Shown here: piece after piece, positions 28,025 to 36,471 of the stretch
How the letters are laid out: the number at the start of each line of letters is the position of its first letter
Numbering within the stretch: the first letter of the stretch is position 1
Program-made: the position numbers and the translations under genes
Assembly (NCBI RefSeq): GCF_026109735.1
Contig: NZ_CP069620.1
Coordinates: forward strand, 3,162,001-3,226,000
DNA: 64,000 nucleotides
From: Salinimicrobium tongyeongense
GTDB taxonomy: Bacteria > Bacteroidota > Bacteroidia > Flavobacteriales > Flavobacteriaceae
Direction: 5' to 3'
The notes under the pieces: model-generated
Told to the model about the DNA's origin: nothing
The model's input: only the letters and a program-made list of their open reading frames with translations
Database searches by the model: none

Positions 28025-30451
28025 ATGAGCAAAAAATATGTATGTGTGCACGGCCATTTTTACCAGCCGCCAAGAGAAAACCCCTGGCTTAACAAGGTAG
28101 AGATTCAGGAATCGGCATACCCTTACCACGACTGGAACCACCGCATTAACGCCGAATGTTATGTGCGCAATTCCGCTTCCCGTATTTTGGATGAAGAAGG
28201 AAAGATACAGGCCATTATGAACAATTATGCCTGGATGAGCTTTAACATTGGCCCTACTTTACTGGCCTGGATGGAAAACGAAACCCCCGAGACCTATGAA
28301 GCCATCCTGGAAGCCGATAAACTGAGCCAGGAAACTTTTTCGGGCCACGGGGCGGCTCTGGCCCAGGCCTACAACCACCTTATTATGCCACTGGCCAACA
28401 AACGTGACCAGGAAACTCAGGTGATTTGGGGGATAGAAGATTTTAAATCCCGTTACGGCCGCATGCCCGAAGGTATGTGGCTGGGGGAGACCGCCGTGAA
28501 TACCGATGTTCTCGAAACGCTCGCAAAACACGGCATTAAGTTCACTATTTTATCGCCCTACCAGGCAAAACAGGTGAGAAAAATTGGTGCGAAAGACTGG
28601 GAAGATGCCACAGATGCCAAGGTGAACACCCGCCGTGCCTATACCTGCAAACTGCCTTCGGGAAATGAGATCAGCCTTTTCTTTTATGACGGCCCGGCTT
28701 CGCAGGCGGTTGCTTTTGAAGGGCTTTTGAACAACGGGGAAGCTTTTGCCGACAGGCTCCGGGGGCAATTTGCCAATCATGACGATAGGGAACTGGTGCA
28801 CATTGCCACCGATGGCGAAAGTTACGGCCACCACCATAAACTCGGGGAAATGGCACTGTCTTATTGCCTGCATTCGCTCGAAGAGGATGAAGATTTGAAC
28901 CTTACCATTTATGGGGAATTTTTGGAAAAATTTCCGCCCGAATATGAGGCGCAAATCATAGAAGATACCTCCTGGAGCTGTTATCACGGGGTGGAGCGCT
29001 GGCGCAGCGACTGCGGATGCAATACCGGTGGGAATGGAGACTGGGATCAAAAATGGCGTAAACCGCTGCGGGAAGCTTTTGATAAGGTGCGCGAAAAACT
29101 GATTGCCCTTTATGAAAAGGAAATGGGCGCGTATACTGAAGATCCCTGGGAAGTGCGCAATAAGTACATCAAAGTAATTCTCGACCGGAGTAACGAAAAC
29201 GTAAGGAATTTTCTTTCAGAAAATTTTGGCGGGAATTTGTCTGAAGATGATGAAGTGAAGCTGCTCAAGCTACTCGAAATGCAGTACCACACCATGTTGA
29301 TGTACACCAGTTGCGGCTGGTTCTTTGACGAGGTAACGGGCATTGAATCCATGCAGGATATTTTCTATGCCCAACGTGCGGTACAGCTGGCCGAAGAAAT
29401 AAGCGGCGACAGCTATGAACCCGATTTTGTGGAATCTCTCAAAAAAATACCGAGCAACATCAAAGAATACGGCACTGTTCATAAAGCATATGAGCTTTTT
29501 GTAAAGCCCATGGAGCTCGATATGATAAGGATTGGTGCCCACTACGCGATCTCTTCTATTTTTGAGGAGTTCCCCGAAGAGGTCACACTTTACAACTTTA
29601 GCGCCACCACCAAGGCCAGCCATTACTATGAAGCCGGAAAGCAAAAGTTAATGATTGCCCGCACCGAGTTCCGCAGTGATATTACCTGGGAAAAACTGGA
29701 TATCTCTTATGCCGTACTTTACATGGGAGATCATCATATTTTTGGCGGGGTGCGCCAGTACATTGGCACAGAAGCCCTCGAAGAGCTGCACAACAAGATG
29801 GCTTTCTATTTTGAAAAGGGAAATATCTACGAGATCTTCAACCTTATGGATACCCACTTCGGAAACCACAACTACTCTTTCTGGCATTTGTTCCGCGATG
29901 AGCAGCACCATATTATGAAACAGGTCATGGAAAACAACCTCACCGGGGCCGAAGGTGCCATGCAGCAGTTGTATGACCAGACTTATCCTTTGCTTAAGAC
30001 GTTCCAGGAGATCAACATGCGGGTACCTACCAGGCTTAAACTGCCGGTAGAGATGGCTGTGAACAACAGGCTCGTAAAGGAACTAAAAAAGAAAGACTGC
30101 AACTTTAAAAAACTGGAGATCCAGATAAAATCGGCAGTTTCAATTCAGGCGAACCTGGATATGGTGACGCTTAACTTCCTTGCAGACCGGCGCCTGACCG
30201 AAAAAATGCTGGAACTGGAGAAAAATCCGCTGGACTTTAAATTGCTGAAAAAAGTCAATTCCCTGCTTCAAATGCTTGAAGATACGCCCTTGTCTCCCGA
30301 AAAATGGCAGGCGCAGAATATCACCTTCGGAATAAAAGAAGAACATTATCAAACTATGCTAGAGCGCAGTGAAGAAGGCGATGAGGTTGCGGGCAAATGG
30401 GTACAGGCTTTTCAGCAGCTTGAAGAATCTGTAAACCTCTCTCTCGAATGA
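28025..30451 (+). CDS. Glycoside hydrolase family 57 protein with DUF3536 region
   Basis: An 808-residue protein of the GH57 superfamily. The N-terminus VCVHGHFYQPPRENPW and the motif GMWLGETAV, with candidate nucleophile Glu155, fit GH57. Asp263 in HIATDGESYGHHH is a candidate acid. The C-terminal part (about 400-800) corresponds to the DUF3536 region often fused to GH57. GH57 enzymes cleave or rearrange alpha-glucans, but this subgroup has no settled activity that I know of. It lies between treZ and treY and overlaps treY by 4 bases (ATGA), so a role in trimming or debranching glucan for TreY is plausible. It has no signal peptide and is probably cytoplasmic. Confidence 0.85.
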   Translation: MSKKYVCVHGHFYQPPRENPWLNKVEIQESAYPYHDWNHRINAECYVRNSASRILDEEGKIQAIMNNYAWMSFNIGPTLLAWMENETPETYEAILEADKLSQETFSGHGAALAQAYNHLIMPLANKRDQETQVIWGIEDFKSRYGRMPEGMWLGETAVNTDVLETLAKHGIKFTILSPYQAKQVRKIGAKDWEDATDAKVNTRRAYTCKLPSGNEISLFFYDGPASQAVAFEGLLNNGEAFADRLRGQFANHDDRELVHIATDGESYGHHHKLGEMALSYCLHSLEEDEDLNLTIYGEFLEKFPPEYEAQIIEDTSWSCYHGVERWRSDCGCNTGGNGDWDQKWRKPLREAFDKVREKLIALYEKEMGAYTEDPWEVRNKYIKVILDRSNENVRNFLSENFGGNLSEDDEVKLLKLLEMQYHTMLMYTSCGWFFDEVTGIESMQDIFYAQRAVQLAEEISGDSYEPDFVESLKKIPSNIKEYGTVHKAYELFVKPMELDMIRIGAHYAISSIFEEFPEEVTLYNFSATTKASHYYEAGKQKLMIARTEFRSDITWEKLDISYAVLYMGDHHIFGGVRQYIGTEALEELHNKMAFYFEKGNIYEIFNLMDTHFGNHNYSFWHLFRDEQHHIMKQVMENNLTGAEGAMQQLYDQTYPLLKTFQEINMRVPTRLKLPVEMAVNNRLVKELKKKDCNFKKLEIQIKSAVSIQANLDMVTLNFLADRRLTEKMLELEKNPLDFKLLKKVNSLLQMLEDTPLSPEKWQAQNITFGIKEEHYQTMLERSEEGDEVAGKWVQAFQQLEESVNLSLE

Positions 30452-33087
30452 AAAATCCCGTCTCAACATACAGGATCCAGCTTTCCCCCGAGTATACCCT
30501 CGAAAATCTCAACGAGATTTTGGATTACCTGGAAAAGCTGGGCATTTCCACGATTTATTCGGCACCTTTTTTCCAGGCCCGAAAGGGCAGCAGCCATGGG
30601 TATGACATCACAAACCCGTTTAAGCTCAACAAGGAGATTGGCAGGCTCGATATGTTCAGAAATTTGAGCAACAGGCTGAAGCAAAAGAACATGTCCTGGC
30701 TGCAGGATATTGTGCCCAATCACATGGCCTTTGATGGCGACAACATCTGGTTGCAGGATATTTTTGAGCTAGGCCCGCAATCGCTGCATTACCATTTTTT
30801 TGATATAGATTGGGAGCAATCGGGCAAAGTGATGGCGCCTTTCCTGGGAAATCCTTTAGCTGAAGTCCTTCAGCAAAAAGAATTGCAGCTTAAGGTGTCA
30901 AAAAGGGGATTTTTGTTCAGGTATTTTGATCACGAATACCTGGCTTCGGCCAGATCTTATGCCAATATCCTCGGAAAAGAATCCGGAGAGGCCTGGGAAA
31001 ACAAATTCCGGAATTTTTCCGCAGAAAATGAGAAATGGGAAGAGCTCAAGGAATATTTTCTTCGGGAATACGATAAAGATCCGGATTTTCGAAAGAAAAT
31101 AGATAAGAGGGTTGAGGAGATCAACACTTCCGAAGAAAAGCTGAAAAAGATCCTTGACGAGCAGTATTTTTTGCCGGCCCACTGGAAAGAAACCGAGACG
31201 AACATCAATTACCGCCGGTTTTTTACCATTAATGACCTTATTTGCCTGCGCATGGAAGAGCGGGAGGTGTTTGAGAGCTATCACCGCTTTATACTTCAGC
31301 TCTGTGAGGAAGGTTTGGTACAGGGGCTGCGCATAGACCATGTTGACGGACTGCTAGACCCAAAAACTTACCTGCAGCGGCTTCGGGAGAAGTTGGGAGA
31401 CGATTTCTATATCACCATAGAAAAGATCCTGGAGTGGGATGAAAAGCTGCCTGTACACTGGCCGGTAGAGGGGACCAGCGGCTACGGTTTTCTAGCCACG
31501 GTGAACCAGTTGCTTACCAGCCCGAAAGGGGAAGATGAATTTTTTGAGGCCTACCAGGCCCTGTACCCAAAGCAGGCCGATTATCATGAGCTGGTTTATG
31601 AGCAAAAGCAGTTTATTCTTGAAGAACGAATGGGCGGGGAATACAAAAACCTCTGGGAAATGGCATTAAAGCTCGATCTTCTGGATGAAGAGGAGAATAA
31701 CAGGCTGGCTTTGGGGGCATTTTTGGCCGCCTTCCCGGTCTACCGTATCTATCCTGAAGATTACCCTTTAAAAAAACGGCAGAAAAAAATCATTGATGCC
31801 GCTTTTCAAACCGCTGCAGCCCATAAACCCGAGCTGGAAAAGGAACTGGAGCAGGTCAAGAACATCTTTTTGGGAGAAGCTGGAAAAGACCGGGAGAATA
31901 TGTTGCAGTTCCTGCAAAGATGTCAGCAATTCACGGGTCCGCTTGCGGCAAAAGGCGTTGAAGACACCACTTTTTATATATATAACGAATTGATCTCGCA
32001 CAACGAAGTAGGCGATTCTCCCGAGAATTTCGGGCTTTCAATTAGCGGTTTTCACGACAGGATGAAGTTGCGGCTTGAAGATTTTCCGCTATCCATAAAT
32101 GCCACTGCAACCCACGACACCAAGCGCGGCGAAGATGCCCGAATGAGGCTCAATGTGCTGAGTGAAATAGGAGCCGAGTGGTTTGAAAAAGTAGAAGAAT
32201 GGCGAAATATTTCCAAAAAAGCGAGAAAAGACCCTGGCGTTCCCAATTCAAATGAAACCTATTTTATTTTTCAGATGCTCGTGGGTGCCTGGCCACATGA
32301 AGGAGAGCCGGGAGAGGAATTTTTGGAGCGTTCTACGGCTTATTTACAGAAAGTGCTGCGGGAGGCCAAAGAAAATTCGTCCTGGGCGCAGCCCGACGAG
32401 GACTATGAAAATAAGGTCTACGATTTCCTGGAAGAACTTCTCAAAAATGACATTTTCAGGGAATCTTTTAGCGGGTTCCATCACAAGGTTTCGGCTTTTG
32501 GAGCGGTAAAATCGCTGTCGCAATCTTTGCTGAAGATTACCGCCCCCGGAATTCCCGATATTTACCAGGGCACAGAGCTGTGGGACCTTAGCTACGTAGA
32601 TCCCGATAACCGAAGGCCGGTGGATTATGAGCTTCGGAAAAAATACCTATCCGAATTTGATTCGGTTACTCCCGAAGAATTGGGGCAGCATCTTGAAAAC
32701 CTGAAGCAGGATTACCGGTCGGGCAGGATCAAAATGTACTGCCTTCACCGCGCGCTTGTTTTGCGCAGGGAAATTCCCAATACCTTTGAAAATGGCGATT
32801 ATATTCCGCTCCAGGTGAAGGGGGAACTTAGGGAGCACGTGCTCGCCTTTGCCCGTAAAGATGCTGAAAACACCGTGCTGGTGGTAGTTCCGGTGATGGT
32901 AACGCAGCTTTTTACTGAAGAACTTCAGCTTAAAGACCTGCAACAGGAGCTGAAAGTAATTTTACCCGAAAACATCAAAGGAAGTTTCAAAAATGTCATT
33001 TCTGAAGAAGATTTTTCTTCCGAAGAAATTGATGTACATGAGCTTTTTAAGAAATTTCCGGTAGCACTTTTAAAACAGAAGCATTAA
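30448..33087 (+). CDS. treY: Malto-oligosyltrehalose synthase
   Basis: An 879-residue GH13_26 enzyme that turns the reducing end of a malto-oligosaccharide into a trehalose unit. The N-terminus STYRIQLSPEYTLENL and SSHGYDITNP are family signatures. The nucleophile is Asp297 (LRIDHVDG) and the acid/base Glu325 (ITIEKIL). AAKGVEDTTFYIYN and INATATHDTKRGEDAR near 500-560 are also typical. It overlaps the GH57 gene by 4 bases and is followed by malQ after a single base, so this is a tightly coupled operon. The length is at the upper end of the family. Two copies of the dispersed palindrome lie in its 3' half. Confidence 0.95.
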   Translation: MKNPVSTYRIQLSPEYTLENLNEILDYLEKLGISTIYSAPFFQARKGSSHGYDITNPFKLNKEIGRLDMFRNLSNRLKQKNMSWLQDIVPNHMAFDGDNIWLQDIFELGPQSLHYHFFDIDWEQSGKVMAPFLGNPLAEVLQQKELQLKVSKRGFLFRYFDHEYLASARSYANILGKESGEAWENKFRNFSAENEKWEELKEYFLREYDKDPDFRKKIDKRVEEINTSEEKLKKILDEQYFLPAHWKETETNINYRRFFTINDLICLRMEEREVFESYHRFILQLCEEGLVQGLRIDHVDGLLDPKTYLQRLREKLGDDFYITIEKILEWDEKLPVHWPVEGTSGYGFLATVNQLLTSPKGEDEFFEAYQALYPKQADYHELVYEQKQFILEERMGGEYKNLWEMALKLDLLDEEENNRLALGAFLAAFPVYRIYPEDYPLKKRQKKIIDAAFQTAAAHKPELEKELEQVKNIFLGEAGKDRENMLQFLQRCQQFTGPLAAKGVEDTTFYIYNELISHNEVGDSPENFGLSISGFHDRMKLRLEDFPLSINATATHDTKRGEDARMRLNVLSEIGAEWFEKVEEWRNISKKARKDPGVPNSNETYFIFQMLVGAWPHEGEPGEEFLERSTAYLQKVLREAKENSSWAQPDEDYENKVYDFLEELLKNDIFRESFSGFHHKVSAFGAVKSLSQSLLKITAPGIPDIYQGTELWDLSYVDPDNRRPVDYELRKKYLSEFDSVTPEELGQHLENLKQDYRSGRIKMYCLHRALVLRREIPNTFENGDYIPLQVKGELREHVLAFARKDAENTVLVVVPVMVTQLFTEELQLKDLQQELKVILPENIKGSFKNVISEEDFSSEEIDVHELFKKFPVALLKQKH
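32444..32456. repeat. Dispersed palindrome AAAATG-N-CATTTT, exact copy (coding)
   Basis: AAAATGACATTTT inside treY, encoding Leu-Lys-Asn-Asp-Ile-Phe; the same peptide-level reading (KNDIF) occurs at the copy in the FGase-like gene. A one-mismatch copy follows at 32990-33002 in the same gene. Confidence 0.6.
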
Positions 33088-33088
33088 T

Positions 33089-34594
33089 ATGAAACTAAAA
33101 AGAAGCAGCGGAATTCTTTTACATATCACCTCTTTGCCCGGCAGGTTTGGGATTGGGGATCTTGGCCCCGAAGCCTTTAAGTTTCTCGATTTCCTTAAAA
33201 AATCGGGCTATTCGTACTGGCAAATCCTGCCGCTCAACCCCACAGACGGTATTTACCATCACTCTCCCTACAGCAGCCATTCGGCTTTCGCCGGGAATCC
33301 TTTATTGATTAGCCCGCAGCTGCTTGAAGAAGAGGGCTATGTTGATTTAAGTGACTTTTCGGTACCTTTTGAAATAAGCTCAGAAAAAGTCATTTTTGAC
33401 ACTGTAGTAAATTATAAAGAGGAAATATTTGATGCGGCTTACAGACAGTTCAAATCCCGGGATAAAGTTGATCCTGATTTTGCCGAATTCGTAAAAATCC
33501 ATGCGGACTGGCTTGATAATTACAGCCTGTACCTTGCGCTGCGGCACAAATATGACAGGAAAAACTGGACCGACTGGCCCAAAGAATTGCGCGACAGGCA
33601 ACCTGCAGCTTTGCAAAAGGCAAAAACCGAATTAAAGGATCAAATTGAGCGGGAAAAATTTGTGCAGTTTTTGTTCTTTTCACAATGGTCGCGCCTTATT
33701 CTGGAAGCCCACAACAACGGCATTCAGATATTTGGGGATGTTCCGTTTTATATAAACCATGATAGTGCCGATTGCTGGGCTAATCCTGAAATTTTTAAAC
33801 TGGATGAGGAGAAACAACCCACACATATTTCGGGTGTGCCTCCAGACCTTTTCAGCAAAACAGGTCAATTGTGGGGAACCCCGGTTTACAACTGGCAAGT
33901 GCTTAAAGCAAGTGGTTACGACTGGTGGAAACAGCGGCTGCGACAAAATTTGCTGCTGTTTGACGTGGTGCGGATCGACCATTTTAGGGCCTTTGCCGAT
34001 TACTGGGAGGTGCCGGCAGGGGAGAAGACCGCGATAAACGGAACATGGGCCGAAACTCCGGGTTCCGATTTCTTTCATCAGGTAAAAACTGAATTTCCCG
34101 ATATGCCCTTTATAGCAGAAGATCTCGGCCTTCTTGATCAGGCAGTATATGACCTTCTGGAAGAATTTAAATTTCCGGGAATGAAAGTGCTGCAGTTCGC
34201 TTTTGGGGATACCAACCGCAAAAACCCTTATATTCCTTATAATCACGAGTTCAACAGCATTGTGTACACCGGCACCCATGACAATAACACCACTGCAGGC
34301 TGGTTTAAAGACAGCGGGAAGGAGGTGCGGGAGCATTTGGAGCAATACACAGGTCAAAAAATCACTGAAAACAATGTACACGAGCTGCTGTGCCGCATGG
34401 CCTTGGCATCGGTGGCGGCTGTGGCTATCCTGCCTTTGCAGGACATTCTTGGGCTGGGCAGCGAAGCGATCATGAATACGCCCGGCAGTACGAAGGGCAA
34501 CTGGTCGTGGAGAATTACTTCGGAAGGGATCCCGGTGCAGAGCGCAGAAAAGTTATACAGGCAGAATGAACTGTACGGAAGAATTCCGCAGTAA
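33089..34594 (+). CDS. malQ: 4-alpha-glucanotransferase (amylomaltase)
   Basis: A 501-residue GH77 disproportionating enzyme that moves glucan segments between malto-oligosaccharides and frees glucose. Motifs are SSGILLHITSLPGRFGIGDLG at the N-terminus, nucleophile Asp297 (VVRIDHFRAF), acid/base Glu344 (FIAEDLGLL) and Asp398 (GTHDNNT). It is the last gene of the treZ operon, one base after treY. Its job there may be to lengthen short malto-oligosaccharides left by TreY/TreZ. A hairpin built on the dispersed palindrome starts 6 bases after its stop codon. Confidence 0.95.
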   Translation: MKLKRSSGILLHITSLPGRFGIGDLGPEAFKFLDFLKKSGYSYWQILPLNPTDGIYHHSPYSSHSAFAGNPLLISPQLLEEEGYVDLSDFSVPFEISSEKVIFDTVVNYKEEIFDAAYRQFKSRDKVDPDFAEFVKIHADWLDNYSLYLALRHKYDRKNWTDWPKELRDRQPAALQKAKTELKDQIEREKFVQFLFFSQWSRLILEAHNNGIQIFGDVPFYINHDSADCWANPEIFKLDEEKQPTHISGVPPDLFSKTGQLWGTPVYNWQVLKASGYDWWKQRLRQNLLLFDVVRIDHFRAFADYWEVPAGEKTAINGTWAETPGSDFFHQVKTEFPDMPFIAEDLGLLDQAVYDLLEEFKFPGMKVLQFAFGDTNRKNPYIPYNHEFNSIVYTGTHDNNTTAGWFKDSGKEVREHLEQYTGQKITENNVHELLCRMALASVAAVAILPLQDILGLGSEAIMNTPGSTKGNWSWRITSEGIPVQSAEKLYRQNELYGRIPQ

Positions 34595-34599
34595 AAAAA

Positions 34600-34638
34600 C
34601 TCTCGAAAATGACATTTTTTGAGAGGGAATCCGTTTTT
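34600..34638 (+). terminator. Putative malQ operon terminator on a dispersed palindrome
   Basis: CTCTCGAAAATG - A - CATTTTTTGAGAG, about 11 pairs with a bulge, with a later T-run at 34634-34640. The core 34606-34618 is an exact AAAATG-N-CATTTT copy. The T-run is not directly behind the stem, so terminator activity is likely but not sure. Confidence 0.5.
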
Positions 34639-34660
34639 TTCAGCTTCAATTCAGCTACAT

Positions 34661-34709
34661 AAAAAAGGCTGTTTTAAATTCGATCAATAAGAGTGAATCT
34701 AAAACAGCC
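34661..34709 (-). terminator. Terminator of the Cys-rich protein gene
   Basis: On the minus strand GGCTGTTTTAGATTC pairs with GAATTTAAAACAGCC (15 positions, one mismatch), followed by six T. Confidence 0.75.
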
Positions 34710-34730
34710 CCTATTTGTATTTCCTGATTA

Positions 34731-35057
34731 TTAAGCTGCTGCAAGATATTTTTTACAGGCTTCTTCACATTCACGGCAGGCTTTTGCACAATCTTTACAG
34801 TGCTGGGTTTCGTGTTTTTCACATTCTTCGGCACAATCTCGGCAAACCTGCTCACAATATTTCACCAGGCCGGTGGCATTTGCATTTTTAATGGCCAAAA
34901 TATCGGCAAGCGAAGCACAGGCAGAGGCGCAAACCTTATCTTTTCTAATGCAGTCTACCATCTTTTTGAGGTTATCCTCATCAAGACAGGCATCTGCACA
35001 ATAGTTGCAGTGGTTGATACAGTTTGATAACTTATTTAAAAATTCCTGATTTCTCAT
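34731..35057 (-). CDS. Four-helix cysteine-rich copper-binding protein (DUF326 / Csp-like)
   Basis: A 108-residue protein with 16 cysteines in the spacing of DUF326 four-helix bundles (C-x3-C-x2-C-x3-C at about 13-24, CRDCAEEC near 71-78, then CKDCAKACRECEEAC). Family members of this kind store Cu(I) inside a helical bundle lined with Cys. There is no signal peptide, so it would be a cytosolic store. It has a hairpin terminator directly downstream. No copper pump or copper regulator is visible nearby; a c-type cytochrome gene lies upstream in the same direction. Confidence 0.85.
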   Translation of the reverse strand: MRNQEFLNKLSNCINHCNYCADACLDEDNLKKMVDCIRKDKVCASACASLADILAIKNANATGLVKYCEQVCRDCAEECEKHETQHCKDCAKACRECEEACKKYLAAA

Positions 35058-35238
35058 TGGTTTTGGTTTTTGGTTAAACTTAATCTTGAATTCAAGTTAC
35101 CAAATCAAGCTGCTCCAGGCTACTAATTGCTGTTAAACAATATTCAATAAAGGGTTAAAGTCTGCTGTTTAAGCAGTACAATTTTTTATGAGCAAATCAG
35201 ATTTTGATTTAAGTGGGTGTAATTGTACAACCCCGAAT

Positions 35239-35745
35239 CTAATTTTTCTGATCGTAACTTCTGAAATATTCGAGAATGGCACGGCTTTGTTCTTCAGAAA
35301 GGTTTTGATTTGCCATAACAGCCATGTGAGATTCTATCAGCAGCTTTTTTGCAATGGGGTCTTCCTTGATCATTTTCTCAGGGTTTAAGATCATATTCAT
35401 GATCCACTCGGGGCTACGCCTCTGAGTCACTCCTGCAAGGGAAGGACCAATGGATTTTTGCTCCATTTTATGGCAGGCAGTACACATGTTGTTGAATAAT
35501 TCTTCGCCGCGAATGGCCATAGCGGTGTCTATATCTTCGTTAAGCTCTAAATTTTTTATGGGGCCAACGCCTTTATTTTGCATATTATCTACTTCAGCAG
35601 TAGTAGAAGCCGCTTCCTGTACCACTTCTTTTTGTACTGCAGTACTTTGGCCGGGTATTTTAATGTTTTCCTTTTGTTCTTCTTCACCACAGGCAGTTAG
35701 CAAAACGGCCATAAAGGCTGAAAATAAGTAGTATTTCAGTTTCAT
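35239..35745 (-). CDS. Lipoprotein c-type cytochrome
   Basis: A 168-residue exported cytochrome c. The first ~19 residues are a lipoprotein signal ending LLTAC, so the mature protein would be lipid-anchored outside the inner membrane. A Glu/Gln/Val-rich linker (about 20-70) leads to a single heme site CTACH (Cys88, Cys91, His92). HMAVMANQNLSEEQSRAILEYFRS follows, where a Met is the likely sixth ligand. The fold is that of class I cytochrome c. It probably carries single electrons in respiration; its partner is not in the window. It is divergent from the Rrf2 regulator. Confidence 0.85.
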   Translation of the reverse strand: MKLKYYLFSAFMAVLLTACGEEEQKENIKIPGQSTAVQKEVVQEAASTTAEVDNMQNKGVGPIKNLELNEDIDTAMAIRGEELFNNMCTACHKMEQKSIGPSLAGVTQRRSPEWIMNMILNPEKMIKEDPIAKKLLIESHMAVMANQNLSEEQSRAILEYFRSYDQKN

Positions 35746-36006
35746 GCTAATAGAGGTTATGGGGTTAAGTCTTATAAATTTATAACAAAATAAGATAAAA
35801 AGATAATAAGACCTTTAAATGTTGTTGAAAAGAAATATCTATCTTTGAAGGGGTGCCGAAAGGGGAGAAGTAAAGAGATTTTAAGGTAAAGAGATAAAAT
35901 ACTCTTAATTAAGGCCGGGAAAATATGATATGTAGGAGGATTAATTTAATTTTGGCAGCTTCGTTTGACCTTTAATCCAGATTTATGACTCAAAACTTAC
36001 AACAAT

Positions 36007-36435
36007 ATGCTATCCAGCTCCAGTAAATATGCCGTGAATGCCGTACTTTACCTGGCAGTACATTCAAATGAACAAAAAAAGATAAGAGCGAAAGAAATCG
36101 CGGAAGCCATTAAGCTGCCTTCACCTTTTCTCTCCAAATTATTGCAATCCCTCTCCCGGGAAAATATCATTTCTTCTTCTAAAGGGCCCACCGGCGGATT
36201 TTACCTTACTTCCAAAGCACTTGAAACTCCTTTGATAGAGGTGGTGAATATAATTGACGGGACCTACAGGTTAGACGATTGTGTTTTGGGGTTGAAAAAA
36301 TGCAGTTCGGAACAGCCCTGCCCGGTGCATTTTTCGGTACAGCCGCTAAAGCAGAAGTTCAGGAAAGAACTGGAAGAGAACATTAGCGTATTTGCTGCAA
36401 AAGTAAAGAGCGGAGAGGCATACCTGTTTGTGTAG
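36007..36435 (+). CDS. Rrf2 family transcriptional regulator with Fe-S type cysteines
   Basis: A 142-residue winged-helix regulator of the Rrf2 family (MLSSSSKYAVNAVLYLAVH start, recognition helix near IKLPSPFLSKLLQSL). Three cysteines, Cys92, Cys99 and Cys105 (DCVLGLKKC and QPCPVH), match the [2Fe-2S] ligand region of NsrR/IscR-type members, so it may sense NO, oxygen or Fe-S status. It is divergent from the cytochrome c gene with 261 bases between; a TATCTTTG box at 35840-35847 lies in that gap. Its target is not known, but the cytochrome gene is a fair candidate. Confidence 0.85.
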   Translation: MLSSSSKYAVNAVLYLAVHSNEQKKIRAKEIAEAIKLPSPFLSKLLQSLSRENIISSSKGPTGGFYLTSKALETPLIEVVNIIDGTYRLDDCVLGLKKCSSEQPCPVHFSVQPLKQKFRKELEENISVFAAKVKSGEAYLFV

Positions 36436-36447
36436 CCCCACCGCTCA

Positions 36448-36460
36448 AAAATGTCATTTT
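36448..36460. repeat. Dispersed palindrome AAAATG-N-CATTTT, exact copy (between convergent genes)
   Basis: CTCAAAAATGTCATTTTTCAG around the core, between the 3' ends of the Rrf2 gene and ackA. With A-run and T-run in the arms it may work as a weak two-way terminator. Confidence 0.6.
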
Positions 36461-36471
36461 TCAGAAGAAAT

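Noticed and set aside
35176-35228. Inverted repeat GTACAATT ... AATTGTAC between the Cys-rich and cytochrome genes
   Set aside because: Arms are 8 bases with a 37-base loop and no T-run; too weak to call a terminator or riboswitch.
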